A stretch of DNA of 64,000 nt from Phorcus lineatus (GCA_921293015.1 OV121086.1:31123194-31187193); one strand, 5' to 3'; counted from the first letter of the stretch, positions 13,334-27,042 are shown. Numbers and translations: made by a program. The notes: generated from the letters alone by a model not told the origin.

Positions 13334-13720
13334 TTTAAAGGGACAAACCGTGATTTACATGCCATTTTATTTGGCTTTGATACGTTCCAGAAAAAAACTA
13401 TCTATATGATTTGATTTTATCTAACACTTTCATCTTTAAACGGTGGAAATAAGGAATTTTAAGTTTGTTAATGGAAATCTTTAAATGTCTTTTTATTTTT
13501 AAAGTTGTGGTAATTTGCTTTCCATTGACATGAATATTACATGTATATACATAACCTATTAAACTTTATAACTGACATCACTGTCTACTTTGGATAAGTT
13601 TCTAAAACAACGTTTGTGTAAATTGAGAGCTCATGTAAGGGTACATTGTCCGGATTTTTAAAAATCAAAATCGCGATTTAATCATTCTATCATTATGCTT
13701 CAACGATATGCCTTATAAAT
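13334..13720 (-). mobile_element. MITE family A, degraded copy (inverted)
   Basis: It opens TTAAAGGGACAAACCGTGAT and TTTGGCTTTGATACG, matching the right end of the 3350-3825 copy in reverse, and later shows CATTGTCCGGATTTT. The far end merges with AT-rich sequence. Confidence 0.55.
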
Positions 13721-13729
13721 TATATATAC

Positions 13730-13730
<1 letters not shown>

Positions 13731-13767
<37 letters not shown>

Positions 13768-13800
13768 GTATTTACAGATACTGCAAGTAAATACATGTAC
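13731..13800. repeat. (ATATAC)n hexamer repeat and adjoining hairpin
   Basis: About six ATATAC units end at 13770. They run into a hairpin with 13-base arms (TACATGTATTTAC and GTAAATACATGTA) at 13764-13800. Confidence 0.85.
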
Positions 13801-14787
13801 TACTGTTTCACTCAATATATACAAATGTTTTCTTAAATTAAAGTACATTCATAAGGCAGATAAAATTATCTTATAAATTGACATAAATTTATAATGAAAT
13901 GATAAATGTGTGATGTATCTTCGGATAACATTATTATATTACCAATATCCTGATAACAATACGCCATTTCTCTTTCTGTTAGGTTGGGATACGTCTTGTT
14001 TTCAGGTTGCTTAACTGTTGAGAAGATATTCGTCGTATGGTTTCAATGGCCTTTTCTGCAATGATAAACCTTCCATCTTACATTGCTAAAGTAACCACCA
14101 TGTTTTAATACATCAATTTAATTCAAGCTCTATGTAACGAAAACATCAAAAATGTATAATATATATATGATTTTTTATAAATGTATTTATATTTATTTTG
14201 TATACGGACCTGTGGCCTATAGACAATAAAAACAGACTTGACTTGACTTAACCACTCAAGTCACAGGACTTTATGGTTTCATTAAGATATCATGTAAAGG
14301 TAAAAGTCTAAAAAATTCGAAAGTCCATATCCTTCTTCAAATACACTGAGCTATAAAAATTAATTTTCCGTTTCTTCACTTCTGAAATTCGTGCAACGGA
14401 GCTGTGTTCAGACCGCCTGAGAGTCACCACGATGACAGTAATGAATTCCGTGTGCATCCTTTTGAAAAATTTGGGCTTAGTTTAAAAATTTTAAAACTCT
14501 AAAATATTTCCCTGATTGTCAGACATAATGTGTGTAGCTTAGTAACTTGAGTGACATGATATGACAGAAGACTTTTCGCATTAATCACGATTTGAAACTG
14601 TATCGCCTCCCCTGAGGCATTGCCACAATGAATGTCATTTGTAATTTTATCAGAAATGTTAGCAATATTCAGAATATTAATCTAAATGTGGGAATATGAA
14701 ATAACGTCGTTCATTTGTTGTTCATTTGGTAAAACTCACTTGTAAAATTAGCGTACAATACCATTCAGTTGAAAGTTCTCACCTTAA

Positions 14788-15890
14788 CATTGCTCTGCAT
14801 GTACCTATGTACTCATGGAAAGTGATATCACCAGTACCACATGCATGTATCGTTGTACTCATGGCAAGTGATATCACCAGCACATGCATGTATCGTTGTA
14901 CTCATGGGAAGTGATATCACCAGCACGTGCATGTATCGTTGTACTCATGGGAAGTGATATCACCAGCACGTGCATGTATCTTTGTACTCATGGGAAATGA
15001 TATCACCAGCACATGCATGTATCGTTGTACTCATGGGAAGTGATATCACCAGCACGTGCATGTATCGTTGTACTCATGGCAAGTGATATCACCAGCACGT
15101 GCATGTATCGTTGTACTCATGGCAAGTGATATCACCAGCACGTGCATGTATCGTTGTACTCATGGCAAGTGATATCACCAGCACGTGCATGTATCGTTGT
15201 ACTCATGGCAAGTGATATCACCAGCACGTGCATGTATCGTTGTACTCATGGCAAGTGATATCACCAGCACGTGCATGTATCGTTGTACTCATGGCAAGTG
15301 ATATCACCAGCACGTGCATGTATCTTTGTACTCATGGGAAGTGATATCACCAGCACATGCATGTATCGTTGTACTCATGGGTTGTGATATCACCAGCACA
15401 TGCATGCATCTTTGTACCCATGGGAAGTGATATCACCAGTACCACATGCATGTACCTTTGTACTCATGGGAAGTGATATCACCAGTACCACATGCATGTA
15501 CCTTTGTACTCATGGGAAGTGATATCACCAGCACCACATGCATGTATCTTTGTACTCATGTGTTGTGATATCACCAGCACCACATGCATGTATCTTTGTA
15601 CTCATGGGAAGTGATATCACCAGTACCACATGCATGTACCTTTGTACTCATGGGAAGTGATATCACCAGTACCACATGCATGTATCGCTGTACTCATGGG
15701 AAGTGATATCACCAGTACCCCATGCATGTATATTTGTACTCATGGAAAGTGATATCACCAGTACCACATGCATCTATATTTGTACTCATGGGAAGTGATA
15801 TCACCAGTACCACATGCATGTATCTTTGTACTCATGGGAAGTGATATCAACAGTATCACATGCATGTATCCTTGTAATCATGTTATAAAT
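14788..15890. repeat. 43/46-bp minisatellite, about 25 units
   Basis: Each unit contains GTGATATCACCAGCAC, then GTGCATGTATCGTTG and TACTCATGG. Units in the first half are 43 bp (CAGCACGTGCATG); most later units are 46 bp (CAGTACCACATGCATG). The GTGATATCAC palindrome is nearly invariant. Neighbouring units share private variants, as expected from recent local expansion. Not CRISPR: there are no unique spacers. Confidence 0.97.
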
Positions 15891-16374
15891 ATAATAATAA
15901 TATAATATAACGATTAAGCAACTGTTTCTTTGGTCTACCTCAACTAAGAAAATCCTGTTTAATGATCTTTCAAATATTTTATTTCACCTGATAAGTTTAC
16001 ATCAAATCACATAACGATATGGTTTCAGTTAATGGTAGGTCTTCGTATTTGAGTCTTTAAAGTACAAACGTAATGAATTCGAATTTTAAACAAGCTAGTT
16101 CACAACCATATTTACACAAGTCACGTATGTACAGATTTTGAGCTAGATAAGATGCAATTGACTGAACTTCGTCCAAACGAAAAGGGAGCTAACGAAACTT
16201 ACCAACGTTTATATCAATTTTTCCGTTTACGTTCGATGTTTATAGAATTGAATTTTGAAACAATGTACGTTTATGTGACGATACGCTAAAGTCCAGGGGA
16301 CTGAGTGGTAACATTCAATCGGGACATTCACTGCTGATTGACTGTAAAGTCAAAAGCTGAATTAGACTTGAAGA

Positions 16375-16490
16375 AAAGGGAAATTTATGGATTTACAATT
16401 TCTATACTTGTTTGATAACGGTGTAAGTATCTATTCCAAAACGTCGCATTTCTGTGCAATTGAGAAGTTGTTTATCCAAAAATTTCCTTT
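16375..16490. repeat. Copy of the ACGTCGCA foldback repeat
   Basis: GATAACGGTGTAAGTATCTA, CAAAACGTCGCA, TTCTGTGCAAT and AGAAGTTGTTTATCC repeat the order seen at 51395-51460. A weak hairpin pairs TGGATTTACAATTTCT with AGAAGTTGTTTATCCA. Confidence 0.6.
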
Positions 16491-18305
16491 TTTTTTTCAT
16501 TATACCAACTGACACGAACTTATACCATGCATACCTTTGAATTATAAATAAGTTCTCATTCATTACAAGCAATATTTATAATAAAATGAATTATCTTTTT
16601 TAAAACAATATTTGCAATTTTGTTAACCAAACTCGAAAATCCAATCAAGTAAAATATGTTTGGGAAGGGAATATATATGTATAGATGAATTTGACAACCT
16701 TTGTGAGGAGGTTTATATCTAATTCGTGAAAAAGATCAACAAGGTTTTTCAAGTCAATTATCTGCTTTGGGGTCTAAATGGCGAGACAAATTTTAATGTA
16801 TCACGTCGAAAACAATTTCGAGTTAACAACAACTTCATTTAAAACATCGTTTGCTTTACCATTCATGATAAATGTTTTCTTTGGTTGTAAATTTCGTTGT
16901 TTTTATTAAATTAAATTTCTTTCTTGGGAAATAAATACACAGAATCGAAATCGATACACACGTACCTGTGAACTTTTCTGTGATGGACCTAAAGTGTGAT
17001 ATGTCATATTTGCAACAAAAAAACAGATTAAAGGAATATTTGACTAACTACCCTTTTTCAAATAGAAAACTAGCTTTTCGCCATTTTTCGGTTTTATGCA
17101 TGTTTCATGTGGCATATATATTAGATGAATAAAGTTTACAATTCATGGATATGTGTGATATGACTTTACGAAACAAGTGTAATTTTGAATAGCGACCGAG
17201 CGAGAACGAGGTTTATACGTAAACCGTCACGAGTTTTGTCAAACTTATTCTGTTTCTTCTATTTCTTAAATATCCAGTTATACTATTCTTATTTATGACA
17301 CCTGAATCTAAAAAATACCACCTGCTTCTCTTTCGACTGTGAAGGCACTGCCCGTTACATTGTGACGTCACAGACGTCGAAATACTGTAAACCTCACACA
17401 TGATGCATCCTCTTAGCTAGAGTTTCGAAATATGTCATGGTAACAGGGTTTTTTTCAGAACTTTAGTTCTGAACACTTTAAAATCATAAGATACGTTTCA
17501 CATGATATATTCTTACAAAACAAGTTGATGAAGAACCAAGAAAACCAAATTGTCATAGTTTGACTTTTTAAAGTAATACACTGTACTCTTCGCCTGAGGT
17601 AATATGATTTATGAATATTGTTCTTACAGAATGATTCATCTGAGGATCGCTTTTCGCCCTCTTTCAGATAAGAGAACGAGAATCACGAGGATAGTTGTTG
17701 TTTAACCTTGACTGAATAGTTTAGAATATCTTCACCTTTTTTATTTTATAGATCAGCAAAGTTAATTCATTTGACAAATATACTCATTTTAGTTTACACA
17801 TTAGTTCGATTTTTTTCAAAATTTTTAAACTTACAAAAAGTACAATTTGAAATTCTTAAGAGAATAAAATGTTGTTGAGTGTAAAGAATTTTAATTTACC
17901 TCTTAAAGCTCCCTAATCAGGGTTATGATTGCGCCTGCCTCTAGAATATTACACTGTCCATGTGGAAAGACTACATATTAATCCTAGTTTATGGTTATTT
18001 TCTTGAATATTTTCTTTTCTACTCCATCTTACAAGCTTGGTGTCGTTGATTTCTATATATTATTATAAATATTATTATATATGAACTTTGATAATAAAGA
18101 GGTTACTTTTACGGCAAAAAGTCGTACTTTTAAAAACCCTGTGTAATCACTGGAATTCAGAGAACGTAATAAGGACAGTAGAACGTCCTTTTTCTAGACA
18201 AAAGGGGTTTCTCAAATAGGAAAATAAAAGTCTCCAATTGCACGACAATGTATTTAAATCAACAGAATCCGTTTTAAAATGATCATTTAAAATATGCTAA
18301 TGCAT

Positions 18306-18515
18306 TTCTCTACCTCAAATGATTAAAAGATGTTCACGCAAAAATCGCAGCTGGAGGATTTTAGAAATTAATTTCTCTACTACTTAGTATGATCGGGTTG
18401 AGTAATGAGATGTCTTGACCTTCTGATGATCATATATTTGTCATGAACAAATGTTTATTTGGGATAATTTGGACAAATAATATTTTTTGGAAACGTGCTA
18501 CTGACCCTATTAAAG
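18306..18515 (+). mobile_element. Repeat family E copy 1
   Basis: It starts CTCTACCTCAAATGATTAAA, has GTAATGAGATGTCTTGACC in the middle and ends GTGCTACTGACCCTATTAAA. Sibling copies lie at 32643, 35952 (5' part), 50896 and, inverted, 58482. Confidence 0.78.
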
Positions 18516-19659
18516 AAATTGAATCAGTATCGACATAAAATTCCAAGGAATGTGATGTTTTTTCTGGATAGTTATTTGGCTTCTATTTGATTATACCAAA
18601 GTTTTATATGATGGTAGATTCAGAATATTAAAACCTCCAACATTTAAAGTTCTAATATTGAATTTCATAAGAGTACGTAAGATGTAAAGATAGAAATTCA
18701 GGTTACAATGACATAACCTGATTACATGTACCTGAGATTGCTTAAGGTGTATATCTCAGGTGTTTTAATACCTACAGCCTATGGGGTCATATGTCATGTA
18801 ATATACTTCACACGTAGAATGATGGATTGAGATTATTTGCATTAACGCCTTTAGGTATATGAACATGATTCCGAAAATTAAAGTATCCTTTCCTAAATCG
18901 AGTTATAAAAGTTATATAATATATGATAATGCGATGAAATTATTGTATTTTCATATTCATTTTTGTTAAATGCATTGTTCTATGTTATAAAAACCTCAGA
19001 ATAATGCAAATTAGTTGTAAACTCTTTAACATGGTATTAACATATTTAACCGATTTTTCCGCATTTACATAATGTTATGCAACATGAATGCTTTATCGCA
19101 AAATAATCTGAAAATCTGTGCATAAGACTTCAGTATTATGCATTTTGTTGTCATTTTAATGGAAAATGACACACGTAGTCTAAAATATGTAGAAATGTGT
19201 CGACTCAAAGGTCAATGTGACATTTTGTGACATTTTTAATATTAAAATCATTCAAATATTTTCCGTTTGTTGCATTATGCTGTCATACATTTAGATATCG
19301 TACCATATATCCCATTAATCTATGATTTATCCTACTATTTTACCATTTACTTAAGGGATATTCAACCTTGGGAATTCATTCGAAATTTCCACCATTTATT
19401 CCTATGCTCTTTAAGTCTTTACAATTGCAACAGTCTACCGTTGGTTGGAATATTTAGTCGATTATTCTTCGTTGTATCATCGTAATCTGCCACAACCTGT
19501 AATCATGGTATGGCCAAGTTCACCACAATTTTGCTTTGATGGCAAATAAATACTATTCGTACCAATTTAAGATGATAATTAGATTTGGAAACAGGGTTAT
19601 CATCTTCCAAATGTTTTACAATGTTTCTTTCCAAAACTTAACATTGATTACAAAATATT

Positions 19660-20795
19660 ATCACTCATCCCAATACTCTACCATTTTTTATAAAAAATCT
19701 ACAATTCCAATATTCTAACATTCATTCTTGTCCTGCCATTTATCTTATATTCTAGCGTTTATTCATTATATTCTACCTTTATTCTAATATCTACTAGCAC
19801 TCATTTATATATTCTACCATTCCAATATTCTAGCATTAATTCTTACACTACCATTCATTCCAATATTCTAGCATTAATTTTTACACTACCATTCATTCCA
19901 ATATTCTAGCATTAATTCTTACACTACCATTCATTCCAATATTCCTTCATTTATTCTTACACTACCATTCATTCCAATATTCCTTCATTTATTCTTACAC
20001 TACCATTCATTCCAATATTCCTTCATTTATTCTTACACTACCATTATTCTAATATTCTAGCACTCATTCATACACTCTACCATTATTCTAATATTCTAGC
20101 GGTTATTCATACACTCTACCATTATTCTAATAATCTAGCACTCATTCATACACTCTACCATTATTCTAATATTCTAGCACTCATTCATACACTCTACCAT
20201 TATTCTAATATTCTAGCACTCATTCATACACTCTACCATTATTCTAATATTCTAGCGTTTATTCATACACTCAACCATTATTCCAATATTCTAGTATTCA
20301 TTCGTATACTCTTCCATTCCAATTTTCTAGCTTTTATTCATACGTTCTACCAATATTCTAGTATTCAAATATTCAATTTTACTCTACCATGTATTCCAAT
20401 TTTGTAGCATTCACTTATATACTATGCCATTCCAATATTCTAGCATTAATTCTTACACTACCATTCATTCCAATATTCCTTCATTTATTCTTACACTACC
20501 ATTCATTCCAATATTCCTTCATTCATTCTTACACTACCATTCATTCCAATATTCCTTCATTTATTCTTACACTACCATTCATTTAAATATTCCTTCATTT
20601 ATTCTTACACTACCATTCATTCCAATATTCCTTCATTAATTCTTACACTACCATTCATTCCAATATTCCTTCATTCATTCTTACGCTACCATTCATTCCA
20701 ATATTCCTTCATTCAGTCCTACACTACCATTCATTCAAATATTCCTTCATTTATTCTTACACTACCATTCATTCCAATATTCTAGCATTTATACA
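19660..20795. repeat. 38/39-bp minisatellite rich in CATTCATTC and TATTC
   Basis: Typical units contain CCATTCATTCCAATATTCCT then TCATTTATTCTTACACTA (38 bp). A block at about 20040-20270 uses a 39-bp variant with CCATTATTCTAATATTCTAG. The ends are degenerate. Frames across it (HSFQYS-type repeats) are artefacts because 38 is not a multiple of three. Confidence 0.96.
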
Positions 20796-20982
20796 GGTGC
20801 ATAGGCATTACCGTTTATTCAAATATGGCAAGGCATATTATTTTTGTAATCTATGTTGATTTCATTATTGACATCACTATGATAATCCCAATGTTAATCA
20901 TGACGAATCACTATTAATCCGAAAAATCAATTCTTAATTATCTTTGCTATATTTACTGCCATCACAATGATTATTCACATCA

Positions 20983-21232
20983 GTCTTTGGGGCAGGTTAG
21001 GGCGGTCGTTAGGTCCGGGTCCAATCTCGCCAGTGGTTTGGCAATATGTCTGCAGTAGAGAACTGTTACATGAGGTAAGGTATGGGTACAATACAACACT
21101 GAGTTTCCGCGCAGTACCATACATGGTTCCATAGTTTCAGTCGATGCTCGCAGGTTTCCCCGCAATGCATAACCACAATAGTGTTGCGGGCTTTCTCCCT
21201 ACAACAATATCATAAGTGAAATACTCTTGGAA
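20983..21232 (+). mobile_element. Old tRNA-derived SINE copy
   Basis: It aligns with the young SINE at 53547-53793: a worn tRNA-like head with GGTCCGGGTCCAATCTCGCC in place of the B box, then TGTCTGCAGTAGAG, CGATGCTCGCAGGTTTCCCC, GCAATGCATAACCACAATAG and TGTTGCGGGCTTTCTCCCT. It carries a small insertion with GGTAAGGTATGGGTACAATA, and its A box is unrecognisable. Confidence 0.85.
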
Positions 21233-22814
21233 GTGACGTCAGAAACGTTTGCTTTATGAACTATGACTTAAACTATTGTAACCATGGCGCAAACTTTGGA
21301 CAAAGTCAGCAAAGTGGTATTATATCACATTAAGTTTAATCAAAATGACAACTTACTTAAGGTATTTTACGGTCTTTGTAAATCTGCTTATGAATTTATG
21401 TAGTGCATTAAGAGGCAATTACCAATGATGACGTATACCTAGGAACTTGATACATAATGTCTCTCATTTTGATTGTATCTTTGAACGTTTGTTGAATCTC
21501 TTCAAATATCTCAAACCTTACAGAAAATTTATGATTTACATCTGGCATTTCTATAAAATAGTCTTGAATTGCATTTGGATTGTTTCGCATTCAAACAGTG
21601 AAATTATAAACATATAAAAATATATGATTTCAAGATTTCAGTTTTTTCCTTATTTATCAACATATCGACTGTTGTCGATATCCATATTGGTCAGTTAATC
21701 TAATATCGTATTATGTACGTTTATATCAATCGACATTTTATAAACATTGATAAATTTTGTTGCTAAACATTTTATCAAAGCTACTCGATAAGTTTTTATG
21801 TGTATGTCATTATGATATACAGTTGGGGACAAACTCAAAAACTGACTATATGTCAGATATCTTCTGAAAATAATTCTTCTTTCCTAATGACTTAAATATA
21901 CACAATAAGTACAAGAAAGGAAATGTAACATTTCCCTAGATATGGTTAAATTACACAAATACATATATACAAATATACAATACCAAAAGTAGTCTCTGCG
22001 CTACTGTAAGAGGATCCCTAAGCCAGCTTGAAATCTATTTTCTAAGTGTTATTTACAAATTGTACGTAAAGCCAATTAAAAGTTTCAAACTTGACCACCG
22101 TCATTTACATAATTATTTCAATTTTTAAAACATCAACAATATTGTCTACATTTTGTTTTCAAAAATCAATTCCCAGTCATCAACATCTTTGATGACCCTT
22201 TCTTAAATGACGAGTGATGATGGAGAATGATGAAGGATCGTTTAAGAATATACTTCTTATACTTCTGAATTAAGATGTTGCATAGCCTTTATCTTGACTT
22301 CATCAACCATAATTCATTAAGCTCGTATGTGACTTCTGTGACAATCTCCATGCAAAGCGTCAGATGATATACGAGTTATATAATCTCAAATTACCCCCAG
22401 GTGAGTGTATGACTCACGATGACGTCAGAAGAAATATTGCATACAGAATTCCGACATTGTCGTGATGGCCTCGAGTGAACTAATCCTGTACAATCTTAAG
22501 GTGTCACGTTAATGTTATTATGCGATGTTATTCTTCAAGGCCATTATGCATGTCACACATTTACGTGGTAGAATAAGATTTTTAATATACACAACAAAAC
22601 TGAATTATCAGTATGTGTTGAAACCAAGTTTCTGGTATATTTGTGATAAAATAAGGTGTTTTGCTTTTTTGAAAATGTCTCATACAAAGGCAGTCACTTG
22701 CAAATGAATCCAGCCACCCATGTGTTGCACACACCATAGTTTCAAAAAAAGCATTGGATATTTTAGATAGGTTTCAACTTCAATAACGCTTCTGATTGAC
22801 AATGGCATAAAGAA

Positions 22815-23925
22815 GAATTTCAGATGCATTGAGATGGCAGATCATTAGACTTTCTTACAAAGTAAGAAGGACTCAGTTTCACTTCACCGTAACAAACCGT
22901 CTGGTGAGGGAGCATGAACAAACAAATTATGTTGAGGACCGTCTCCAGTCTGGAAGACCAAAAGCTATCACGCCTCGGGGTGTGTCGAGCTCTGTAACGG
23001 CATGTTAGACGCCAAACTTTTGGTTCAAGCACCCTTCTGAAACAGGTCTGGTTACCTCATCACCGCTTGTACAACCTGTGCATGACTTGAGAAACAGCCT
23101 CAAAGCTGCTGAATTAAGAGCCAGAAGGGTTTTCTTTGAGAGGCAACCTGTAAACACGCCATCAACAATACCCTTAGACCAAGAGAAAAACCACCTCGCC
23201 AACAGTAATCCCCCTTTTCATCAGTAGTCCCTTTATCCCTAAAGTCAGCCATCAGATCCTTAAAAGGCTAGCCAACATAGACGTGCTCTACCGGAAAGGC
23301 AGATCAATTCAAAACCATCTTCAAGCCAGTGGCAAGCCCCAATCATCATAAAAAATGTATCTTTCTATGAATCGAGATCAAGGCTATTACTTAACATAAG
23401 CCTATCACCATCTACTTTAAAACAATCAACACTAACTCACTTTGTCAATCTGGCTTCCTCAATGCAATTTATACTGTAAGAACAACCAATTACCCTGTAC
23501 ATCAACATAATCAAACTACGACTGAAGGCTGGATTTGGTATACTCACAGGCGTTCACTACTTTCAGGAAGTTCTGAATCCTGAAATTATTGATCATTTCG
23601 ATGACCACAGACTTGCCACAAGACCTTTGTTCATGGACGCAATGCACGACCTCATTGTTCACGTGCTGTAAACCAACATCTGTCAAATAATGCTGTGATA
23701 TGAATTCCATGTCTTTTGATTTGAACCCAATCGAAAGTGTTTTGGACATCATGACCAAAATTCCAGGGAACTGGAGGCAACTCTTAACAAGGAGTGGCAG
23801 CGGAAACTGATGGAACAATTGAGGAACCTGGTTAGGGGTATGCCAATAGGAGTTGCTGCAGTTATTCGTGGTGGCAGCACCCACTTTACTTAAGCTGATT
23901 TTACCCGGTGGCAAACTACAAGACC
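22815..23925 (+). pseudogene. Decayed Tc1-like (Tc1/mariner) transposase
   Basis: Reading all three plus frames gives Tc1 transposase landmarks in the right order. The N-terminal helix-turn-helix region reads WQIIRLSYK then RLVREHEQTN and VEDRLQSGRPK (22830-22965), followed by LKAAELRARRVFF (about 23097-23137). The catalytic half gives EVLNPEIIDHFDDHRLATRP in pieces (23567-23625), then SFDLNPIES around the last catalytic residue (23711-23745), and EWQRKLMEQLRNLVRGMP (about 23793-23850). The tail GGSTHFT closes it near 23890. Numerous stops and frameshifts and poorly conserved central catalytic segments show it is long dead. Family length is about 340 residues, so the copy is close to full span. 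Terminal inverted repeats were not found with confidence. Confidence 0.85.
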
Positions 23926-26020
23926 TTGAACTGACAATACTTAAACATCGATGTCTTTTGGAAGAAATTCCATTTCAATTTCAGTCCGTGTTTTCATGTA
24001 CTTTTAGTGCTCCTGCCGTTACAAAACTTCTCTTCTAAATGACCAATTATTGTTCGTTTAATTTGATTTGCTTATCTTCTTTTTTCAGTTAATCCAAACT
24101 ACCATGAAGTTCAGTTCTGTGGAAAAATCAAGGGGATTTTTAAAATTTTTTTGCTGTGTATAGTTTTCATTTTTGTTTGAACTCACGCAATAATTGAGGA
24201 AATTGCAGAAACTAGATAAAAATTTTAACGTATATTGCTTAAAATGTAGTATACATAATTAAGCAGTGACGAAAGATAGATATGAAATTTTAGTTCAATC
24301 ATCTATTCACACTTTTGTCATTTTGTTTGTCAAATGAAACCTTTATACTTTAAATGATTCAAAATATTTGAGATATAAAAGTATATCCTTCATTTTTCAT
24401 GATCGCTACAAAAAAGCATTTTCTACCGATTGTTCAATTAATTCCCAAAAACCTTTACCTCAAGAGATAAAATTGATTACTAGTAGCAGGAACGATAAAA
24501 TATGACATATTTATACGATGCAACGTTTCACATTCTGCAACGTTTCACATTCGTTGAAGCTGACCTAAACCAAACGTTTTATCTATTACTATAGCACTGT
24601 CCGATTATATACCAATATCAAGAAGCAGTGTCAAGTTCATTTGGTCGTTTTTGACCAGACGTTCCATGAAATGATGTTTAAGTGTCCATTAACCATTTAT
24701 ATGTGGTCTTAAAATACAATAATTTTGATCATTTATATATGACATTTAACATATCCTGTTGGGTTTATTAACATGATAATTATTCTCTCTTAAATACAGT
24801 TACTTTATATCGTTTTAATATTCTAAAATAATTTATTCACCATGCTGTTAGTACCCAAGATAAATGTTGTTTTTAATTTTTAAAAAACCTTTCAGAAATG
24901 ACATTTATTTTGGAAATCTGAAAAGTAAAAAGTTACCAGCCACAAATCACTACATCAAAACCACTTTACCATAAGTTTAAGTTTAATGATAATTACTAAA
25001 ACAATCTCACAAATAATTATCCCATTTGATATAATTCAGTATCAGCGATCTTTCAGCAATCAATCAAAACCAAAAGTCTGATGTACATGTGTGATAAGAT
25101 CTTTCTAAAGTTTTTTTTAAAAGCGAATACTATAAATAATTTGGATCATGCATAAATCATGTCAAAATTACAAGATTGATATGTCAAATATGAAACCCAA
25201 AAATCTAAACTTAAAGTACTGTTATCATACATGTTATCATTATTGTACGTCCTAAATGTCATTTTGAAATAAACAAAATGTTTTATCATCCCAAAGATTT
25301 TGCTCTGAGCTATAAATCAAACTTGAAAAGGAAAAAGAAAAACGTTTATTGCATAAAGGTTGTTACTATATGATTAATTTAAAGACGTTAACCATAACCT
25401 TAAACGCATTATTCATACTTGATACATCATCTGTAAGGCCATATTTACCGCTCAAAAACGTCCAGCTCAAGTGTGAGCTGAAGAACAGTTACTTGTGAGC
25501 GAATGCAATATTTCAAATATGAATTCAAGGAAATTTGATAAACTATGTGTGTATCTATAGTATTTTTTAATTCAAGCAGCATGGCGGCCACTTGTTTCTG
25601 AACTGAACTGATAGCGGTACTGATAATCGTGCTATACACAGGTCCAGAAAACACCTCGCAACGTCATAGCCAAAACATGATGTCATCAAAATTTAAATTG
25701 CACAAATTGCATGAAAATATTATTATCGACTCTAATACTTGCATAGTTAAATTTGTTGTTGTAGTACAAGTTACGTTTACTACTTAAGTTTTACTTTTGC
25801 ATTTTCAATTACTAGTAATATCACGTTTAAGTCATCCTCATAGAAATAATGAAAGCTAAATAGTTTCCATATTTTGATATTTCTAATTTCATATTTATTA
25901 TATTTTTTTATTTCAGGTGAATGTCAATTTAAATGTTACAATTCGTCCAAATAAATTCATACAGATACTAACATTTCTAATTGATGTCATTTGAATTCAA
26001 AAGCAAATATAAAGTAATGA
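23926..26020. other. Non-coding spacer before the gene cluster
   Basis: An acceptor-like TTTTTTTATTTCAG at about 25905-25918 stands about 200 bp before the broken family copy and could mark an upstream 5' UTR intron. Nothing else is seen. Confidence 0.4.
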
Positions 26021-26121
26021 CAGTCGCTCCAGTGGAAAAAGGAAATCAATCTTTAGTGAAATGAATCGTTCAATAAACCAACTCACTTGCACAAACAGAA
26101 GTTACATTTACAGACTCAGTC

Positions 26122-27042
26122 AAGCTTTTGAACATTGTGTTCCTACTGTTCTTGTCTATACAAGTTGTGGTCACGAAGACATCTCACTTCACACGCAAGA
26201 AACATGAACCTCTCAAACTGACACATCACCTTACCTGTCCACATCTACCTGTAAAACAGCTGTGCAGTGCTCTGTAGCGGGTATGTCCACAACTGGATGT
26301 GACCTTGCTTATGTTGATTCTGGAAATTTGTACGAAAAGTCTGATACACCTGCCATCAAGACTCAGGTAATACGAAATTACGTTTAGTCTCTGGAGAACA
26401 ATTTTGATAAACCAAGAATTGGAAAGAATTGGTTTTGGACCGTCCATAAAACACTTTATTTTGCTCTCAACCAGAGATATATATGGTATATATAAGCAAC
26501 TTATGGTATCTGACTCGAAAGGGCAACGAATTTCGAAACATAAATGTATTGATTACTTACATAATATATACAATAACAGAATGATCTATTCCTTGAAGAA
26601 ATGTGTAAATAAGTACTGAGCACAAAATAAAGGCTTACTGTCAATAAAACTTCCATTTCCAATCTTTCGGTTGATGGCAACATGGCTTGCTGGATTACAC
26701 GTGTAGAGAGGAAATACAGTTCGATGAAATGTGTTGTGATATCAGTCAAAAGGGAAATCTATACTAAAACAATGACTTTGGTATGCTTGGCTTTGTTGAG
26801 ACCGATTATCGAGGGAAAAGTGACATCGAAGCATTGGAATATGCTTCAAGAACACTGCACATGGAACTAGATATGGGAAAGAGGAAAGTGGTTTTGGTCC
26901 ACGGCCATGTGTTCTTAACATTCGAATACGACAACAAAGTGCAAGTTCGAATTCTAGGGTTGCAGGCCAATTTTACCTCGCTTTTACGTCAATGCTCTTC
27001 AGTACTCGGGAAATGTATATTTACAACTGTTTCTGAATGTTG
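26122..27042 (+). pseudogene. Broken third copy of the secreted PAN-like / YWTD-like family
   Basis: The sequence follows the two intact paralogues from the signal peptide (LNIVFLLFLSIQVV) to near the C-terminus (VVLVHGHVFLTFEYDNKVQV), but is clearly inactivated. A T is missing at about 26230 (ACCTTACC against ACCTTTACC in both intact copies), shifting frame inside the cassette. The third cassette cysteine codon has become GGT. An in-frame TAG follows the RNYV motif near 26384. A large stretch is missing between there and the FWSQPDG region, and further shifts break the blade-like motif and the GNMACWIT region. The start ATGs of paralogue 2 are not preserved, although homologous leader sequence lies upstream from about 26020. 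The cysteine-cassette DNA is nonetheless almost identical to the intact genes. Confidence 0.85.

Larger units (their letters stand above)
15891..19659. other. Mostly non-coding
   Basis: Besides the small repeats listed at 16.4 and 18.3 kb, nothing gene-like was found. Base composition is AT-rich throughout. Confidence 0.55.

Noticed and set aside
14788-15890. CRISPR-like array
   Set aside because: Head-to-tail units without unique spacers in a eukaryotic genome; it is a minisatellite.
20389-20639. 65-71-codon frames in the 20-kb repeat
   Set aside because: Translations of a 38-bp satellite.
21408-21590. 60-codon minus frame with protein-like composition
   Set aside because: No acceptor/donor pair or family match could be established; kept out of the annotation.
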